DNA of 64,000 nt from positions 1 to 64,000 of the forward strand of contig NZ_BDBB01000048.1 of NCBI RefSeq assembly GCF_001612765.1, read 5' to 3'. Below, piece after piece: positions 33,119-41,929 of this stretch (its first letter is position 1; each line of letters opens with the position of its first letter). The notes beneath the pieces are model-generated. The model made no database searches. It worked only from the letters and a program-made list of their open reading frames with translations, and was not told the origin of the DNA. The stretch comes from Nocardia arthritidis NBRC 100137 (GTDB lineage: Bacteria; Actinomycetota; Actinomycetes; Mycobacteriales; Mycobacteriaceae). The position numbers and the translations under genes are program-made.

Positions 33119-34540
33119 GTGATCACGAGACTGACGCCGCAGGACACGGCCTTCTACCGGCTCGAGTCGAGTAGCAATCCGATCCATATCGGCTCTCTCG
33201 CGATCCTGCGGAACAGCGAACCGGCCGACGGCGCGGGCCGTGCGGTTCTGGACTACGACCGGCTGGTCGACCTGGTCGAGAGCAGGCTTCCGCTGGTGCC
33301 GAGGTACCGGCGCAAGGTGCGGGAGATCCCGCTGTCGCTCGGGCGGCCGGTCTGGGTCGAGGACAGCAGGTTCGACATCACCTACCACATCCGGCGCTCT
33401 GCGCTCCCCGGCCCCGGCACCGACGAACAACTGCACGAGCTGGTCGCCCGGCTCACCTCCCACCCCTTGGATCCGGCGCGGCCGCTGTGGGAGATGTACC
33501 TGATCGAACGGCTGTCCGACGGCCGCTGCGCGATCTTCACCAAGACGCATTCCGCCCTGGTGGACGGGGACACCGCGCTGGAGATCGGTCACGTGATCCT
33601 CGACGCGGGGCCCGCGCCCCGCGAACTGGCCGGTGACGATTGGATCGCGCCGCGCGAACCCGGCGAGGTCGAGCTGCTGGTGGGCGCGCTGGCCGATCTC
33701 GCCGCGCAACCGCGCAAGGCGCTGGAAGTGGCCCGCGACGCGAGCGCGGGGGCCTTCGCGGTGCTCGGGACGGCGGGCAAGGCGGTCGAGTCGGTGGTCG
33801 CCGCGGTGCGCACCGCGGCGACCGGCGCGCCCGCCAGCCCGTTGAACGCCCGTACCTCGCGTAACCGGCGCTTCGACGTGGTGCGCACCGACCTGGCGGA
33901 CTACCGCACGATCCGCAGGCGTTTCAGCTGCTCGATCAACGACGCGATCCTCGCCGTGGTCACCGGAGCGCTGCGCAACTGGCTGCTCTCGCGCGGGGAA
34001 GCGCTCACCGAGTCGACCGCGCTGCGGGCGGTGGTGCCGATGTCGGTGTATGTCGAGGGAGCCGATGGCGACCAGGCGCAATCGGCGAGCGAGGTGTCGT
34101 CGTTCCTGATCGATCTGCCGGTCGGCGAACCGAATCCGGTGATGCGGCTGTCGCACATCGCGCACGCGACCGAGCTCAACGGTCGGCAGCGGCGCGGCGT
34201 CCGCGCGCGCACCCTCGTGCATCTGGCCGGTTTCGCTCCGGCCAGCCTGCATGCGATGAGCGTGCGCGCGGCGAGTACGTTCGCAGAACACACGTTCAAT
34301 CTGGTGATCACCAACGCGCCGGGTCCGCAGGCGCCGATGTACATCGGCGGCGCGCGGATGCTGGAGATGTACCCGGTGTCGCCACTGCTGCGCAATCAGG
34401 CATCGAGCATCGGGATCACGTCCTACGACGGACGGGTGTTCTACGGTCTCAACGCCGACCGCGACGCGATGGCCGACATCGGCGTGCTCGCCACGGCGGT
34501 GCGCGATTCCATGGAGGAGATGCTCGGTGCCTGCGTCTGA
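33119..34540 (+). CDS. WS/DGAT-family O-acyltransferase with altered active-site motif
   Basis: About 473 residues. Start region VITRLTPQDTAFYRLES, PLDPARPLWEMYLIERL, SINDAILAVVTGALR and NLVITNAPGPQAPMYIGG match wax ester synthase/diacylglycerol acyltransferases (Tgs family), which make triacylglycerol or wax esters from acyl-CoA. The catalytic HHxxxDG is replaced here by HSALVDG: the second histidine, normally the base, is serine. It may be weakly active or have another role. GTG 33119 follows AAGGAG at 11-nt spacing; ATG 33077 is possible. Overlaps DUF6912 by 14 bp. Confidence 0.85.
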   Translation: MITRLTPQDTAFYRLESSSNPIHIGSLAILRNSEPADGAGRAVLDYDRLVDLVESRLPLVPRYRRKVREIPLSLGRPVWVEDSRFDITYHIRRSALPGPGTDEQLHELVARLTSHPLDPARPLWEMYLIERLSDGRCAIFTKTHSALVDGDTALEIGHVILDAGPAPRELAGDDWIAPREPGEVELLVGALADLAAQPRKALEVARDASAGAFAVLGTAGKAVESVVAAVRTAATGAPASPLNARTSRNRRFDVVRTDLADYRTIRRRFSCSINDAILAVVTGALRNWLLSRGEALTESTALRAVVPMSVYVEGADGDQAQSASEVSSFLIDLPVGEPNPVMRLSHIAHATELNGRQRRGVRARTLVHLAGFAPASLHAMSVRAASTFAEHTFNLVITNAPGPQAPMYIGGARMLEMYPVSPLLRNQASSIGITSYDGRVFYGLNADRDAMADIGVLATAVRDSMEEMLGACV

Positions 34541-35099
34541 TCAGAACAAGCTGCGGGTCTACATCCCAGCTACGGTGCCGATGCTGCGCGAGCTGGTCGA
34601 CAACCGGGAACTGTCCGCCGTCGGCGGGACCGCGTTCGCGGTGACGCCCGCGCTGCGCGAGGCCTACGCCTCCGGCGACGACGAGGAGCTCGGCGAAGTC
34701 GCCATGAACGAGGCCGCCCGCGCCTCGCTGCGGCTGCTCGCCGCCGAACGCGAGGCGATCGGATCGTCGGAGGAGTCCGACGACGAGGCCGCGCCGGTCG
34801 CGGGCGGCAGTCCCGTCTACCGGCGCGCGGTGATCGCCGCCGACGTGACCGGCGCGAAACTGCGGCCCGACCTCGACGACGCGGTGGTCCGGCTGGCCGG
34901 TCCGATCGGCTACCAGCAGATCGCCTCGGTGCACGTCGATCTGGCCGACGCCGAACCGCAGGTGGCCAAGGCCGTCGACGTGGTGGACGCGGCCGATCTC
35001 GGCGACACCGACGCGGAGTTCGTCCTCGGGGACGCCGAGGACCATCAGTTGGCCTGGTACGCCGCGCAGGAGCTGCCGTTCCTGCTCGAACTGCTCTGA
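34527..35099 (+). CDS. DUF6912 conserved protein
   Basis: 190 residues starting LRVYIPATVPMLRELVD and ending WYAAQELPFLLELL, as in M. tuberculosis Rv3231c. A central acidic linker (SSEESDDEAA) splits two conserved parts. No function is known. In mycobacteria it also sits between the ferredoxin reductase/desaturase pair and the tgs3 genes, so the cluster is conserved. It overlaps the acyltransferase stop by 14 bp at GTG 34527. Confidence 0.8.
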   Translation: MPASDQNKLRVYIPATVPMLRELVDNRELSAVGGTAFAVTPALREAYASGDDEELGEVAMNEAARASLRLLAAEREAIGSSEESDDEAAPVAGGSPVYRRAVIAADVTGAKLRPDLDDAVVRLAGPIGYQQIASVHVDLADAEPQVAKAVDVVDAADLGDTDAEFVLGDAEDHQLAWYAAQELPFLLELL

Positions 35100-35133
35100 C
35101 TCGCGGCCGCGTACTCGGGCTCACCCATCGCGA

Positions 35134-35155
35134 TAACCTACGATGCCGTAACCTT
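35134..35155. promoter_or_regulatory. TACG-N4-CGTA palindrome before the reductase gene
   Basis: TAACCTACGATGCCGTAACC holds TACG (35139-35142) and CGTA (35147-35150) spaced by 4 bp. The same outer sequence (ACCTACG-N4-CGTAAC, 14/17 identical) precedes the second desaturase. It lies 70 bp before ATG 35225. Confidence 0.55.
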
Positions 35156-35224
35156 GCTGGCGAGGCATCCGATCGGCGAGACGGCGGCCTGCGCATCCGG
35201 ACGACAGGGAGATCAACGGCAGCG

Positions 35225-36382
35225 ATGGGTTCGAAAATTGGGAGCTTCTCCGTGCGAAGCGTCCGCGCGTGGCTGGAGGCGCCCGCCGCGAGCGTCGCCG
35301 AGCGTGGCGGCAAACTGAACGTGCTGCGCGGGGCAGTGGCGCGGGTGACCACGCCGTTGCTGCCCGACGACTACCTGCACCTGGCCAACCCGCTGTGGTC
35401 GGCGCGCGAACTGCGTGGGCGCATCGTGGAGGTGCGCAAGGAAACCGCCGACGCCGCGACGCTGGTGATTCAGCCCGGATGGGGCTTCGACTTCAAATAT
35501 CAGCCCGGTCAATACATCGGCATCGGCCTCTTGGTCGACGGACGCTGGCATTGGCGTTCGTATTCGCTGACCTGTCCGCCGGATTGGTCGGTGCCGGGCC
35601 ACGCCGGTAAGCGGTTGATCTCCATCGCCGTGAAGGCGATGCCGGAGGGCTTCCTGTCCAGCCATCTGGTCAGTGGGGTGCCGGTCGGCACCGTCGTCCG
35701 GCTCGCCGCCCCGCAGGGCGGATTCGTGTTGCCGTACCCGCCGCCGGAGAAAGTGTTGTTCCTCACCGCGGGCAGCGGCATCACCCCGGTGATGTCCATG
35801 CTGCGTGCGATGGACCGTCGTGAGCTGTTCACCGACGTGGCGCATCTGCACTCGGCCCGGACCGCCGACGACGTGATGTTCGGTGCGGAGCTGCGCGCGC
35901 TGCACGAGCGCAACCCGAGCTTCGACACCCGTCTGCATCTCACCGCCGAGAAGGGCAAGTTCGCGCTCGCCGACCTCGACACCGAGTTCCCGGATTGGCG
36001 CGAACGCCAGACCTGGGCGTGCGGCCCCGCCGGGATGCTCGACGAGCTCGAGAACCACTGGCGTGCGGCGGGCCTGCCGGAACGGCTGCATGTGGAGCGC
36101 TTCGAGATCGAGCGCTCGTCGGTCGGTGCGGGCGGCACGGTCACCTTCGGTAAAACCGGTCGCACGGTCGAGGCCGACGGCGCGACCAGCCTGCTCGAGG
36201 CCGGTGAGTCCGCCGGCGTGCAGATGCCGTTCGGCTGCCGGATGGGCATCTGCCAGACCTGCGTGGTCACGTTGAGTTCCGGCCACGCGCGCGACCTGCG
36301 CAACGGTGAGGAGCGCCGCGAAGGCGACAAGGTGCAGACCTGCATCTCGGCGGCCGCGGGCGACTGCACCCTGGACGTGTAG
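35225..36382 (+). CDS. Desaturase electron-transfer protein: ferredoxin reductase with 2Fe-2S domain
   Basis: 385 residues. A flavin (FAD) and NADPH reductase module (QYIGIGLLVDGRWHWRSYSL, LTAGSGITPVMSMLRAMDR, WACGPAGMLDELE) is fused to a C-terminal plant-type 2Fe-2S ferredoxin with Cys ligands CRMGICQTC and a final CISAAAGDC. M. tuberculosis Rv3230c does this for DesA3, supplying electrons to the acyl-CoA delta-9 desaturase. It directly precedes the desaturases here in the same direction. ATG 35225. Confidence 0.92.
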   Translation: MGSKIGSFSVRSVRAWLEAPAASVAERGGKLNVLRGAVARVTTPLLPDDYLHLANPLWSARELRGRIVEVRKETADAATLVIQPGWGFDFKYQPGQYIGIGLLVDGRWHWRSYSLTCPPDWSVPGHAGKRLISIAVKAMPEGFLSSHLVSGVPVGTVVRLAAPQGGFVLPYPPPEKVLFLTAGSGITPVMSMLRAMDRRELFTDVAHLHSARTADDVMFGAELRALHERNPSFDTRLHLTAEKGKFALADLDTEFPDWRERQTWACGPAGMLDELENHWRAAGLPERLHVERFEIERSSVGAGGTVTFGKTGRTVEADGATSLLEAGESAGVQMPFGCRMGICQTCVVTLSSGHARDLRNGEERREGDKVQTCISAAAGDCTLDV

Positions 36383-36427
36383 TCCAGCGGGTACCCTCGA
36401 GGTGGATCGAGTAGGGAAAGGACCCCG

Positions 36428-37864
36428 GTGGCAATCACCGACATCAAGACATTTGCCCATCTCACCGCGGCCGATATCGAGACACTGGGGCAGGAACTCG
36501 ATTCCATCCGGCGTTCGGTGGAGCTGTCCCGTGGCGAGCGTGACGCGAAGTACATCCGGCGTGCGATCGCGGCGCAGCGCGGTCTCGAAGTCGCGGCTCG
36601 CGCCGTGCTGTTCGGCAGCCGCAACCGCTGGGCCTGGCTGACCGGCACCGCGCTGCTGTCGGTCGCCAAGATCATCGAGAACATGGAGCTCGGGCACAAC
36701 GTCAGCCACGGGCAATGGGACTGGATGAACGACCCGGAGATCCACTCCACCTCGTGGGAGTGGGACATGACCGGCCCCTCCGCGCAGTGGCGCCGCGCGC
36801 ACAACTACTCCCACCACACCTATACCAATGTGCTGGGCAAGGACGAGGATCTCGGCTTCGGCATCCTGCGGATGACCCGGGACGAGCCTTGGCGGCCGAT
36901 CCACCTGGTGCAGCCGTTGGCGAACCTGCTGCTGGCCGCGACCTTCGAGTGGGGCATCGCGCTGCACGACTGGAGCATCGAGAAGGAGTTGGCCGGCACC
37001 CCTCCCCGCGAGCTGATGTCGGAGCCGAACGTTGCGTTCGGACGCAAGATCCGCCGTCAGGTGGCCAAGGACTTCCTGTTCTACCCCGCGCTCACCGGCC
37101 CGGCGTTCAAGCAGACGCTGAAAGCGAACGCGACGGCGAACCTGGTGCGCAATCTCTGGGCGTACGCGGTGATCTTCTGCGGCCACTTCCCGGACGGCGC
37201 GGAGAAGTTCACCATCGAGCAGCTGGAGAACGAGACCAGCGGCGAGTGGTACCTGCGTCAGATGCTCGGCAGCGCGAATTTCAAGGCCGGGCCCGCCATG
37301 GCGTTCATGAGCGGCAACCTCTGCTACCAGATCGAGCACCACCTGTTCCCCGATCTGCCGAGCAACCGGTACCCCGAGATCGCGGTGCGGGTCCGCGAGC
37401 TGTGCGACAAGTACGACCTGCCCTACACCACCGGGTCGCTGGGCAAGCAGTATCTGCTCGCCTTCCGCACGATCCACAAGCTGGCACTGCCGGACCGGTT
37501 CCTCAAGGCGACCGCCGACAACGCGCCCGAGACCTCCTCGGAACGCAAGTTCGCCGGTATCACGCTGCCGTCGCTCGGCACGGAGTCCACGCACTGGCTG
37601 CGCATCGATCCGGAGACCGGCAAGCGGCGCGGTCTGCGCTCGGCGTTGCACGAGGCGAAGGTCGTGCTGAAGGAGAAGGCGCGGCAGGAGAAGGAGATGC
37701 TGCGCGAGGCCAAGGCGGCGCTGAAGGAGAAGGCCGAGCACGAGGGTCAGGTGCTGCGGGAAGCCACGGTCGCGCTCCAGGAACGAGCCCGGCACGAACA
37801 AGCGGCGCTGCGCGAAAAAGCCATGCGGGACAGGCGATTTCGCTTTCTCCGAAGGGCGCGGTAA
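36428..37864 (+). CDS. DesA3-like acyl-CoA delta-9 desaturase with repeat-helix C-terminus
   Basis: 478 residues. The histidine boxes are ELGHNVSHGQWDW, HNYSHHTYTN and CYQIEHHLFPD, the di-iron site of membrane acyl-CoA desaturases. Hydrophobic helices lie around WAWLTGTALLSVAKII and ALTGPAFKQTLK. The core equals M. tuberculosis DesA3; residues 407-460 add three 18-residue repeats (LHEAKVVLKEKARQEKEM is the first) forming a charged helix, then a basic tail. The extension is absent from the paralogue. GTG 36428, 45 bp after the reductase: operon. Confidence 0.92.
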   Translation: MAITDIKTFAHLTAADIETLGQELDSIRRSVELSRGERDAKYIRRAIAAQRGLEVAARAVLFGSRNRWAWLTGTALLSVAKIIENMELGHNVSHGQWDWMNDPEIHSTSWEWDMTGPSAQWRRAHNYSHHTYTNVLGKDEDLGFGILRMTRDEPWRPIHLVQPLANLLLAATFEWGIALHDWSIEKELAGTPPRELMSEPNVAFGRKIRRQVAKDFLFYPALTGPAFKQTLKANATANLVRNLWAYAVIFCGHFPDGAEKFTIEQLENETSGEWYLRQMLGSANFKAGPAMAFMSGNLCYQIEHHLFPDLPSNRYPEIAVRVRELCDKYDLPYTTGSLGKQYLLAFRTIHKLALPDRFLKATADNAPETSSERKFAGITLPSLGTESTHWLRIDPETGKRRGLRSALHEAKVVLKEKARQEKEMLREAKAALKEKAEHEGQVLREATVALQERARHEQAALREKAMRDRRFRFLRRAR

Positions 37865-37926
37865 TCTACCAGCCGACAACCAGTATCGCAATAGGGTGAT
37901 TGACACATCCGCGCGGCGCACCTCGC

Positions 37927-37959
37927 AACCTACGCTTTCGTAACTTACGGTAAAGTAAC
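37927..37959. promoter_or_regulatory. Two overlapping operators before the second desaturase
   Basis: TACG-N4-CGTA (37931-37942) and ACTTACGGTAAAGTAAC (37943-37959) lie just before ATG 37964. The first matches the reductase element, the second the thiolase palindrome (14/17 identical). They suggest a shared regulator. Confidence 0.6.
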
Positions 37960-37963
37960 CCGT

Positions 37964-39220
37964 ATGGCGATCTCGGATGTCAAGGAATACGCGCACCTCA
38001 CCGAGGCCGACGTGGAAGCACTCGGCGCGGAATTCGACGCGATCCGGCGGGAAATCGAAGCCTCGCGCGGCGAGCGCGACGCGAAGTACATCCGCAATGT
38101 CATCAGGTTGCAGCGAGCTCTCGAGATCAGCGGCCGGGCGGTGCTGTTCGCCAGCCCGGTCCGCGCGGCGTGGCTGGCCGGCGTCGCCCTGCTCGGCACC
38201 GCCAAGATCATCGAGAACATGGAGATCGGGCACAACGTCATGCACGGGCAGTGGGACTGGATGAACGATCCGGAGATCCACTCCAGCTCGTGGGAATGGG
38301 ACAACACCGGCGCAGCAAAGCACTGGAAGCACACCCACAACTACCTGCACCACAAGTACACCAACGTGCTCGGCATGGACGACGACATCGGCTACGGCCT
38401 GCTGCGGGTGACGCGCGACCAGCGCTGGAAGCCGTTCAACCTGGGTAACCCGATCTACAACCTGGTGCTGCAGCTGTTCTTCGAGTACGGCGTCGCCATC
38501 CAGCACATGGAGCTGGGCAAGCTGGTGGCGGGCCGGTACAAGCCGGGCTCGCCCGAGCGGGCCGAGTTCGAGCGCAAGCGCAGCGAGGCGCTCACCAAGA
38601 TGGGCAAACAGATCCTCAAGGATTACGTCATCTTCCCCGCCCTCACCGGCCCGGCGTTCTTCTCCACGCTGACGGCCAACCTGGCGGCCAACGCGATCCG
38701 CAACGTCTGGTCCAACGCGGTCATCTTCTGCGGGCACTTCCCCGACGGCGCGGAGAAGTTCACCAAGGCCGACATCGACGGTGAGACGCACGGCCAGTGG
38801 TACCTGCGCCAGATGCTCGGCAGCGCCAACATCTCCGGTGGCCCGGTCATGCACTTCATGACCGGCAACCTGAGCCACCAGATCGAGCACCACCTGTTCC
38901 CCGACCTGCCGAGCAACCGATACGCCGATATCGCCGTGCGGGTGCGCGAGCTGGCCGACAAGTACGACCTGCCCTACACCACCGGCTCGCTTCCGGTGCA
39001 GTACTTCAAGGCGTGGCGCACCATCCTCAAGCTGTCGCTGCCGAACAAGTACCTGCGGGCCACCGCCGACGACGCGCCGGAGACCGCCTCGGAACGCAAG
39101 TTCGGGGGCAGCGCCGCGGCCACCATCGATCCGGTGACCGGCCGGCGCCGTGGTCTGCGCACCGCGCTCGCCCAGGGGCGGCGCCGGCTCGCTCGACGCG
39201 GCACGCCCGCGCCGCGCTGA
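37964..39220 (+). CDS. DesA3-like acyl-CoA desaturase, second copy
   Basis: 418 residues, a paralogue of the preceding gene with intact histidine boxes EIGHNVMHGQWDW, HNYLHHKYTN and SHQIEHHLFPD. It is slightly closer to M. tuberculosis DesA3 than is the first copy (shared GMDDDIGYGLLRVTRDQRW). It should insert a cis double bond in long acyl-CoA using the upstream reductase. The gap of 99 bp and the two operators show an own promoter. ATG 37964; a 23-bp hairpin follows. Confidence 0.92.
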   Translation: MAISDVKEYAHLTEADVEALGAEFDAIRREIEASRGERDAKYIRNVIRLQRALEISGRAVLFASPVRAAWLAGVALLGTAKIIENMEIGHNVMHGQWDWMNDPEIHSSSWEWDNTGAAKHWKHTHNYLHHKYTNVLGMDDDIGYGLLRVTRDQRWKPFNLGNPIYNLVLQLFFEYGVAIQHMELGKLVAGRYKPGSPERAEFERKRSEALTKMGKQILKDYVIFPALTGPAFFSTLTANLAANAIRNVWSNAVIFCGHFPDGAEKFTKADIDGETHGQWYLRQMLGSANISGGPVMHFMTGNLSHQIEHHLFPDLPSNRYADIAVRVRELADKYDLPYTTGSLPVQYFKAWRTILKLSLPNKYLRATADDAPETASERKFGGSAAATIDPVTGRRRGLRTALAQGRRRLARRGTPAPR

Positions 39221-39226
39221 GATTCC

Positions 39227-39280
39227 ACCAGTGACGCTCGTCGGCTCGGCCTCTGATCCGAGCCGACGAGCGTCACTGGT
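39227..39280. terminator. Very strong perfect hairpin terminator
   Basis: A perfect 23-bp stem (39227-39249 with 39258-39280) around an 8-nt loop, 6 bp after the desaturase stop and 40 bp before bluB. Confidence 0.88.
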
Positions 39281-39320
39281 CGCTCGGCCGGGCCGTGTGC
39301 GGCGAGTTCGCCGGATTTGA

Positions 39321-39968
39321 TTGACTCAGGCGGTGCATCCTGAGGTTCTGAACGTCTATGAGGCCATCCGGCGGCGCCGCGACGTGCGCGCGGAGTTCAC
39401 CGGCGAGGTCGTGGACGAGGCGACGCTGTGGCGGCTGCTGGATGCCGCGCACCGGGCTCCCAGCGTAGGCAATTCGCAGCCCTGGGATTTCGTGGTGGTC
39501 CGCGATCCGGCGACGCTGCGCAAGTTCGCCGACCATGTGGCGCGCAAGCGCATCGAGTTCCGGGACGCGCTGCCGCCCGATCGCGCCGCCACCTTCGAGC
39601 CGATCAAGATCGAGGGCATCCTGGAGAGCGGCACCGGGGTCGTGGTCTGCTACGACCACGATCGCGGCGGACCGCAGGTGCTCGGGCGGGCCACGGTACC
39701 CGAAACCGGTATCTACTCCGCGGTTCTCGCCATCCAGAATCTCTGGCTGGCGGCTACCGCCGAAGGCGTCGGCGTCGGGTGGGTGTCGTTCTATGATCCC
39801 GGCTTCCTGTCCGACCTGATCGGCCTTCCGGAGGGCGTCCGCACCGTCGCCTGGCTGTGCGTCGGGCCGGTGCGCGAATTCCAGCGCGTCCCCGATCTCG
39901 AGCGCTTCGGCTGGCGCGCGGGCAGACCGCTCACCGAGGCGGTGCACCGCGAAACCTATCGCGGCTGA
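39321..39968 (+). CDS. bluB: 5,6-dimethylbenzimidazole synthase (BluB)
   Basis: 215 residues of the nitroreductase-fold BluB type: YEAIRRRRDVRAEFTGEVVD, HRAPSVGNSQPWDFVVVR (FMN site), VPETGIYSAVLAIQNLWLAA and GVGWVSFYDPGFLSDLIGLP. BluB breaks FMN with oxygen to make the lower ligand of vitamin B12. No cobalamin riboswitch was seen upstream. TTG 39321 and GTG 39333 are possible starts; neither has a good ribosome site. Confidence 0.9.
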   Translation: MTQAVHPEVLNVYEAIRRRRDVRAEFTGEVVDEATLWRLLDAAHRAPSVGNSQPWDFVVVRDPATLRKFADHVARKRIEFRDALPPDRAATFEPIKIEGILESGTGVVVCYDHDRGGPQVLGRATVPETGIYSAVLAIQNLWLAATAEGVGVGWVSFYDPGFLSDLIGLPEGVRTVAWLCVGPVREFQRVPDLERFGWRAGRPLTEAVHRETYRG

Positions 39969-40113
39969 TCTGCGCGTCCCGGTCTCGCATCGTTACGCAA
40001 ATGTGTGGATCGTTCATGGTTCAATCGGATGCCCACTGGGTACGACAAGGGCGAAACTGCCTCTGACGCAGTGTTCTTCACGTGATTTCGTCGGTTCCAG
40101 GAGGTTTTTGCAC

Positions 40114-40284
40114 ATGGCCAATGTCGATGCTGTTCGGCTGTCGAGCGAGCTGGGCATCGATCTGGCACAGGCGACGTTGCGCCTGCGTCGGGAAGGCATC
40201 CCCGGCGAGACCAAGCACCAGACCTGTCTGCGGATCCTCGCGGACGAGGGACGCAAGCGGCGGGGCGCCACGGGCAAGGCCTGA
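40114..40284 (+). CDS. Small basic conserved-type protein, unknown function
   Basis: 56 residues starting MANVDAVRLSSELGIDLAQA with an amphipathic helix and a Lys/Arg-rich tail (LADEGRKRRGATGKA). GAGG nine bases before ATG 40114 supports translation. No family is recognised. It is alone between bluB and the convergent thiolase. Confidence 0.55.
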   Translation: MANVDAVRLSSELGIDLAQATLRLRREGIPGETKHQTCLRILADEGRKRRGATGKA

Positions 40285-40362
40285 GGACGCCGAGGCGGCG
40301 ATAGCGAGGCGACCGCCGCCCGGCGCGGGCTCCCGGTCGGCGAGTGCGGCCACCCGCTAACG

Positions 40363-41655
40363 TCAGACGCGTTCGAGCACCGCCGACGCGCCGATGCCGC
40401 CTGCAGCGCAAATCCCCAGCAGCGCCGTATTCTTCCCCGTGCGGGCCAGCTCGTTGGCCATGGTGGTCACCATGCGCGCTCCGGTGGCTCCGAACGGGTG
40501 GCCGAGCGAGATCGAGCCGCCGTGCACGTTCAGCTTGTCGATGTCCACCTCACCGACGGCGGTGTCGCGATCCAGCCGGGTCTTGGCCCACTCGTCGCTG
40601 GCGAGCGCGGTCAGCACCGCCAAGGTCTGGGCGGCGAAGGCCTCGTGGATATCGACGAGATCGGCGTCGCCCAGCGACATCCCGGCCTTGTCCAGCGCCC
40701 GAGGCATCGAGATGGCCGGACCGATCAGCACCTGATCGGCCGGATCCACGCTCACGTAGCTCCACGACCGGAACGCCGCCAGCGGTCGATACCCGAGGGC
40801 ATGCGCCTTCTCCTCGCTCATCAGCAGCACCGCGGCGGCCCCGTCGGTGAGCGGGCTGGCGTTGCCCGCGGTCACGCTGCCGTCCGCGGCGAAAACCGGC
40901 TTCAGAGCGGCCAGTTTCGCGATGCTGGTATCGCCGCGTACCAAGCCGTCGCGCAGGATCTCCACGTCTTCGGGAGTGCGGACTCGCAGCACTTCGTCGT
41001 CGAACCGGCCGGACTCGATGGCGGCCGCCGCGCGATGGTGCGAGCGGGCGGCGAACTCGTCCTGGTCCGCGCGGCTCACGCCGTGGATGCGAGCCATCTT
41101 CTCGGCCGACTCGCCCATCACCTCACCGGTGGTGCGCTCGGCGATCCTGGGCCGGCTCGGCAGCAGATCGGTGAACGGCGCGAGGCGCGCGACCGCAGAC
41201 AGGTAGTCCTTCGGCTTCGGCTTGCCCAGCGCCAGCGGCGCCGCCGCGTGCACAACCTTCTGCGGCAGCTTGACCTCGGCGTTCGAGGTGGAATCACTGC
41301 CGCCCGCGATCATGATGTCGTACTCGCCCCGCTCGATCGCGGCCGCGGCCGAGGTGACCGCCTGCAAGCCGGAGGCGCAGGCCCTGGTCACCGTGTAGCC
41401 CTCACAGCCCGGGTCCAGCCGCAGGTCCAGCGCGATCTCCCGGGCGATGTTCGGCGCCGCGCCAGGCAGGATGACACCGCCCCAGACGATCGCCTCCACT
41501 TGCGCGCCGGGCAGCCCGGTTCGCTCCAGCAGTCCCCGTACCGCGGCGTCGGCCAGCGCGATGGAATCCATCCGCGTGTATCCGGTGAACGCGCGCAGGA
41601 ACGGCGTGCGCGCACCGGACACGATCACGGCACGGCGAGCAGCTTTGGTGGCCAT
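40363..41655 (-). CDS. Acetyl-CoA C-acyltransferase (thiolase, FadA2/FadI type)
   Basis: 430 residues. Reactive cysteine in TRACASGLQAVTSA, second cysteine in LGICAAGGIGASAVLE, histidine in HGGSISLGHPFGATGAR and VDIHEAFAAQTLA: all thiolase residues are present. It cleaves 3-ketoacyl-CoA in beta-oxidation, or condenses acetyl-CoA. ATG 41655 is preceded by AAAGGAAA. A nearly perfect palindrome is 32 bp upstream. No hydratase/dehydrogenase partner adjoins it. Confidence 0.92.
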   Translation of the reverse strand: MATKAARRAVIVSGARTPFLRAFTGYTRMDSIALADAAVRGLLERTGLPGAQVEAIVWGGVILPGAAPNIAREIALDLRLDPGCEGYTVTRACASGLQAVTSAAAAIERGEYDIMIAGGSDSTSNAEVKLPQKVVHAAAPLALGKPKPKDYLSAVARLAPFTDLLPSRPRIAERTTGEVMGESAEKMARIHGVSRADQDEFAARSHHRAAAAIESGRFDDEVLRVRTPEDVEILRDGLVRGDTSIAKLAALKPVFAADGSVTAGNASPLTDGAAAVLLMSEEKAHALGYRPLAAFRSWSYVSVDPADQVLIGPAISMPRALDKAGMSLGDADLVDIHEAFAAQTLAVLTALASDEWAKTRLDRDTAVGEVDIDKLNVHGGSISLGHPFGATGARMVTTMANELARTGKNTALLGICAAGGIGASAVLERV

Positions 41656-41686
41656 GCGATTTCCTTTCGAAAGCCTCTGGCCACCA

Positions 41687-41706
41687 AACTTACTCTAAAG
41701 TAAGTT
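41687..41706. promoter_or_regulatory. Palindromic operator before the thiolase gene
   Basis: AACTTACTCTAAAGTAAGTT: 8-bp arms are perfect inverted repeats with a 4-bp centre, typical of TetR/FadR-type sites. It lies 32 bp upstream of the thiolase ATG, and 14 of 17 bases match the site before the second desaturase. Confidence 0.7.
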
Positions 41707-41892
41707 CACCGTCGACCCCCTTCGCCGACGGTGAACCCGACGTAGCGGCACTCCCCTCCACCGCCGCTGAACCGGTCCGCCGCGCGCCGTTGAGCGGCAG
41801 ACCGGAGACGCCCGTCCCGGCGAACGCCCCTGCCCGTTCCGGAACCGCCGCAGGCCCTCCCCGGGACCTTCCGACGCAAAGAACCGTAACAA

Positions 41893-41929
41893 ACTTTCTA
41901 CCGATTTTCCAAATAGTTTCTATTGATTT
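41893..41929 (+). promoter_or_regulatory. Direct-repeat operator candidate in AT-rich leader of the XRE cassette
   Basis: ACTTTCTACCGATTT (41893-41907) and AGTTTCTATTGATTT (41915-41929) are 12/15 identical and 22 bp apart, on one face of the helix. They lie 37-73 bp before the first XRE gene in a stretch far poorer in GC than its surroundings. Confidence 0.5.

Noticed and set aside
35213..38893. 1226-residue open frame opposite the reductase and desaturases
   Set aside because: Its apparent internal repetition only mirrors the two paralogous desaturase genes on the other strand.
39281..39320. Cobalamin riboswitch before bluB
   Set aside because: Only 40 bp lie between the terminator and bluB, too short for the aptamer.
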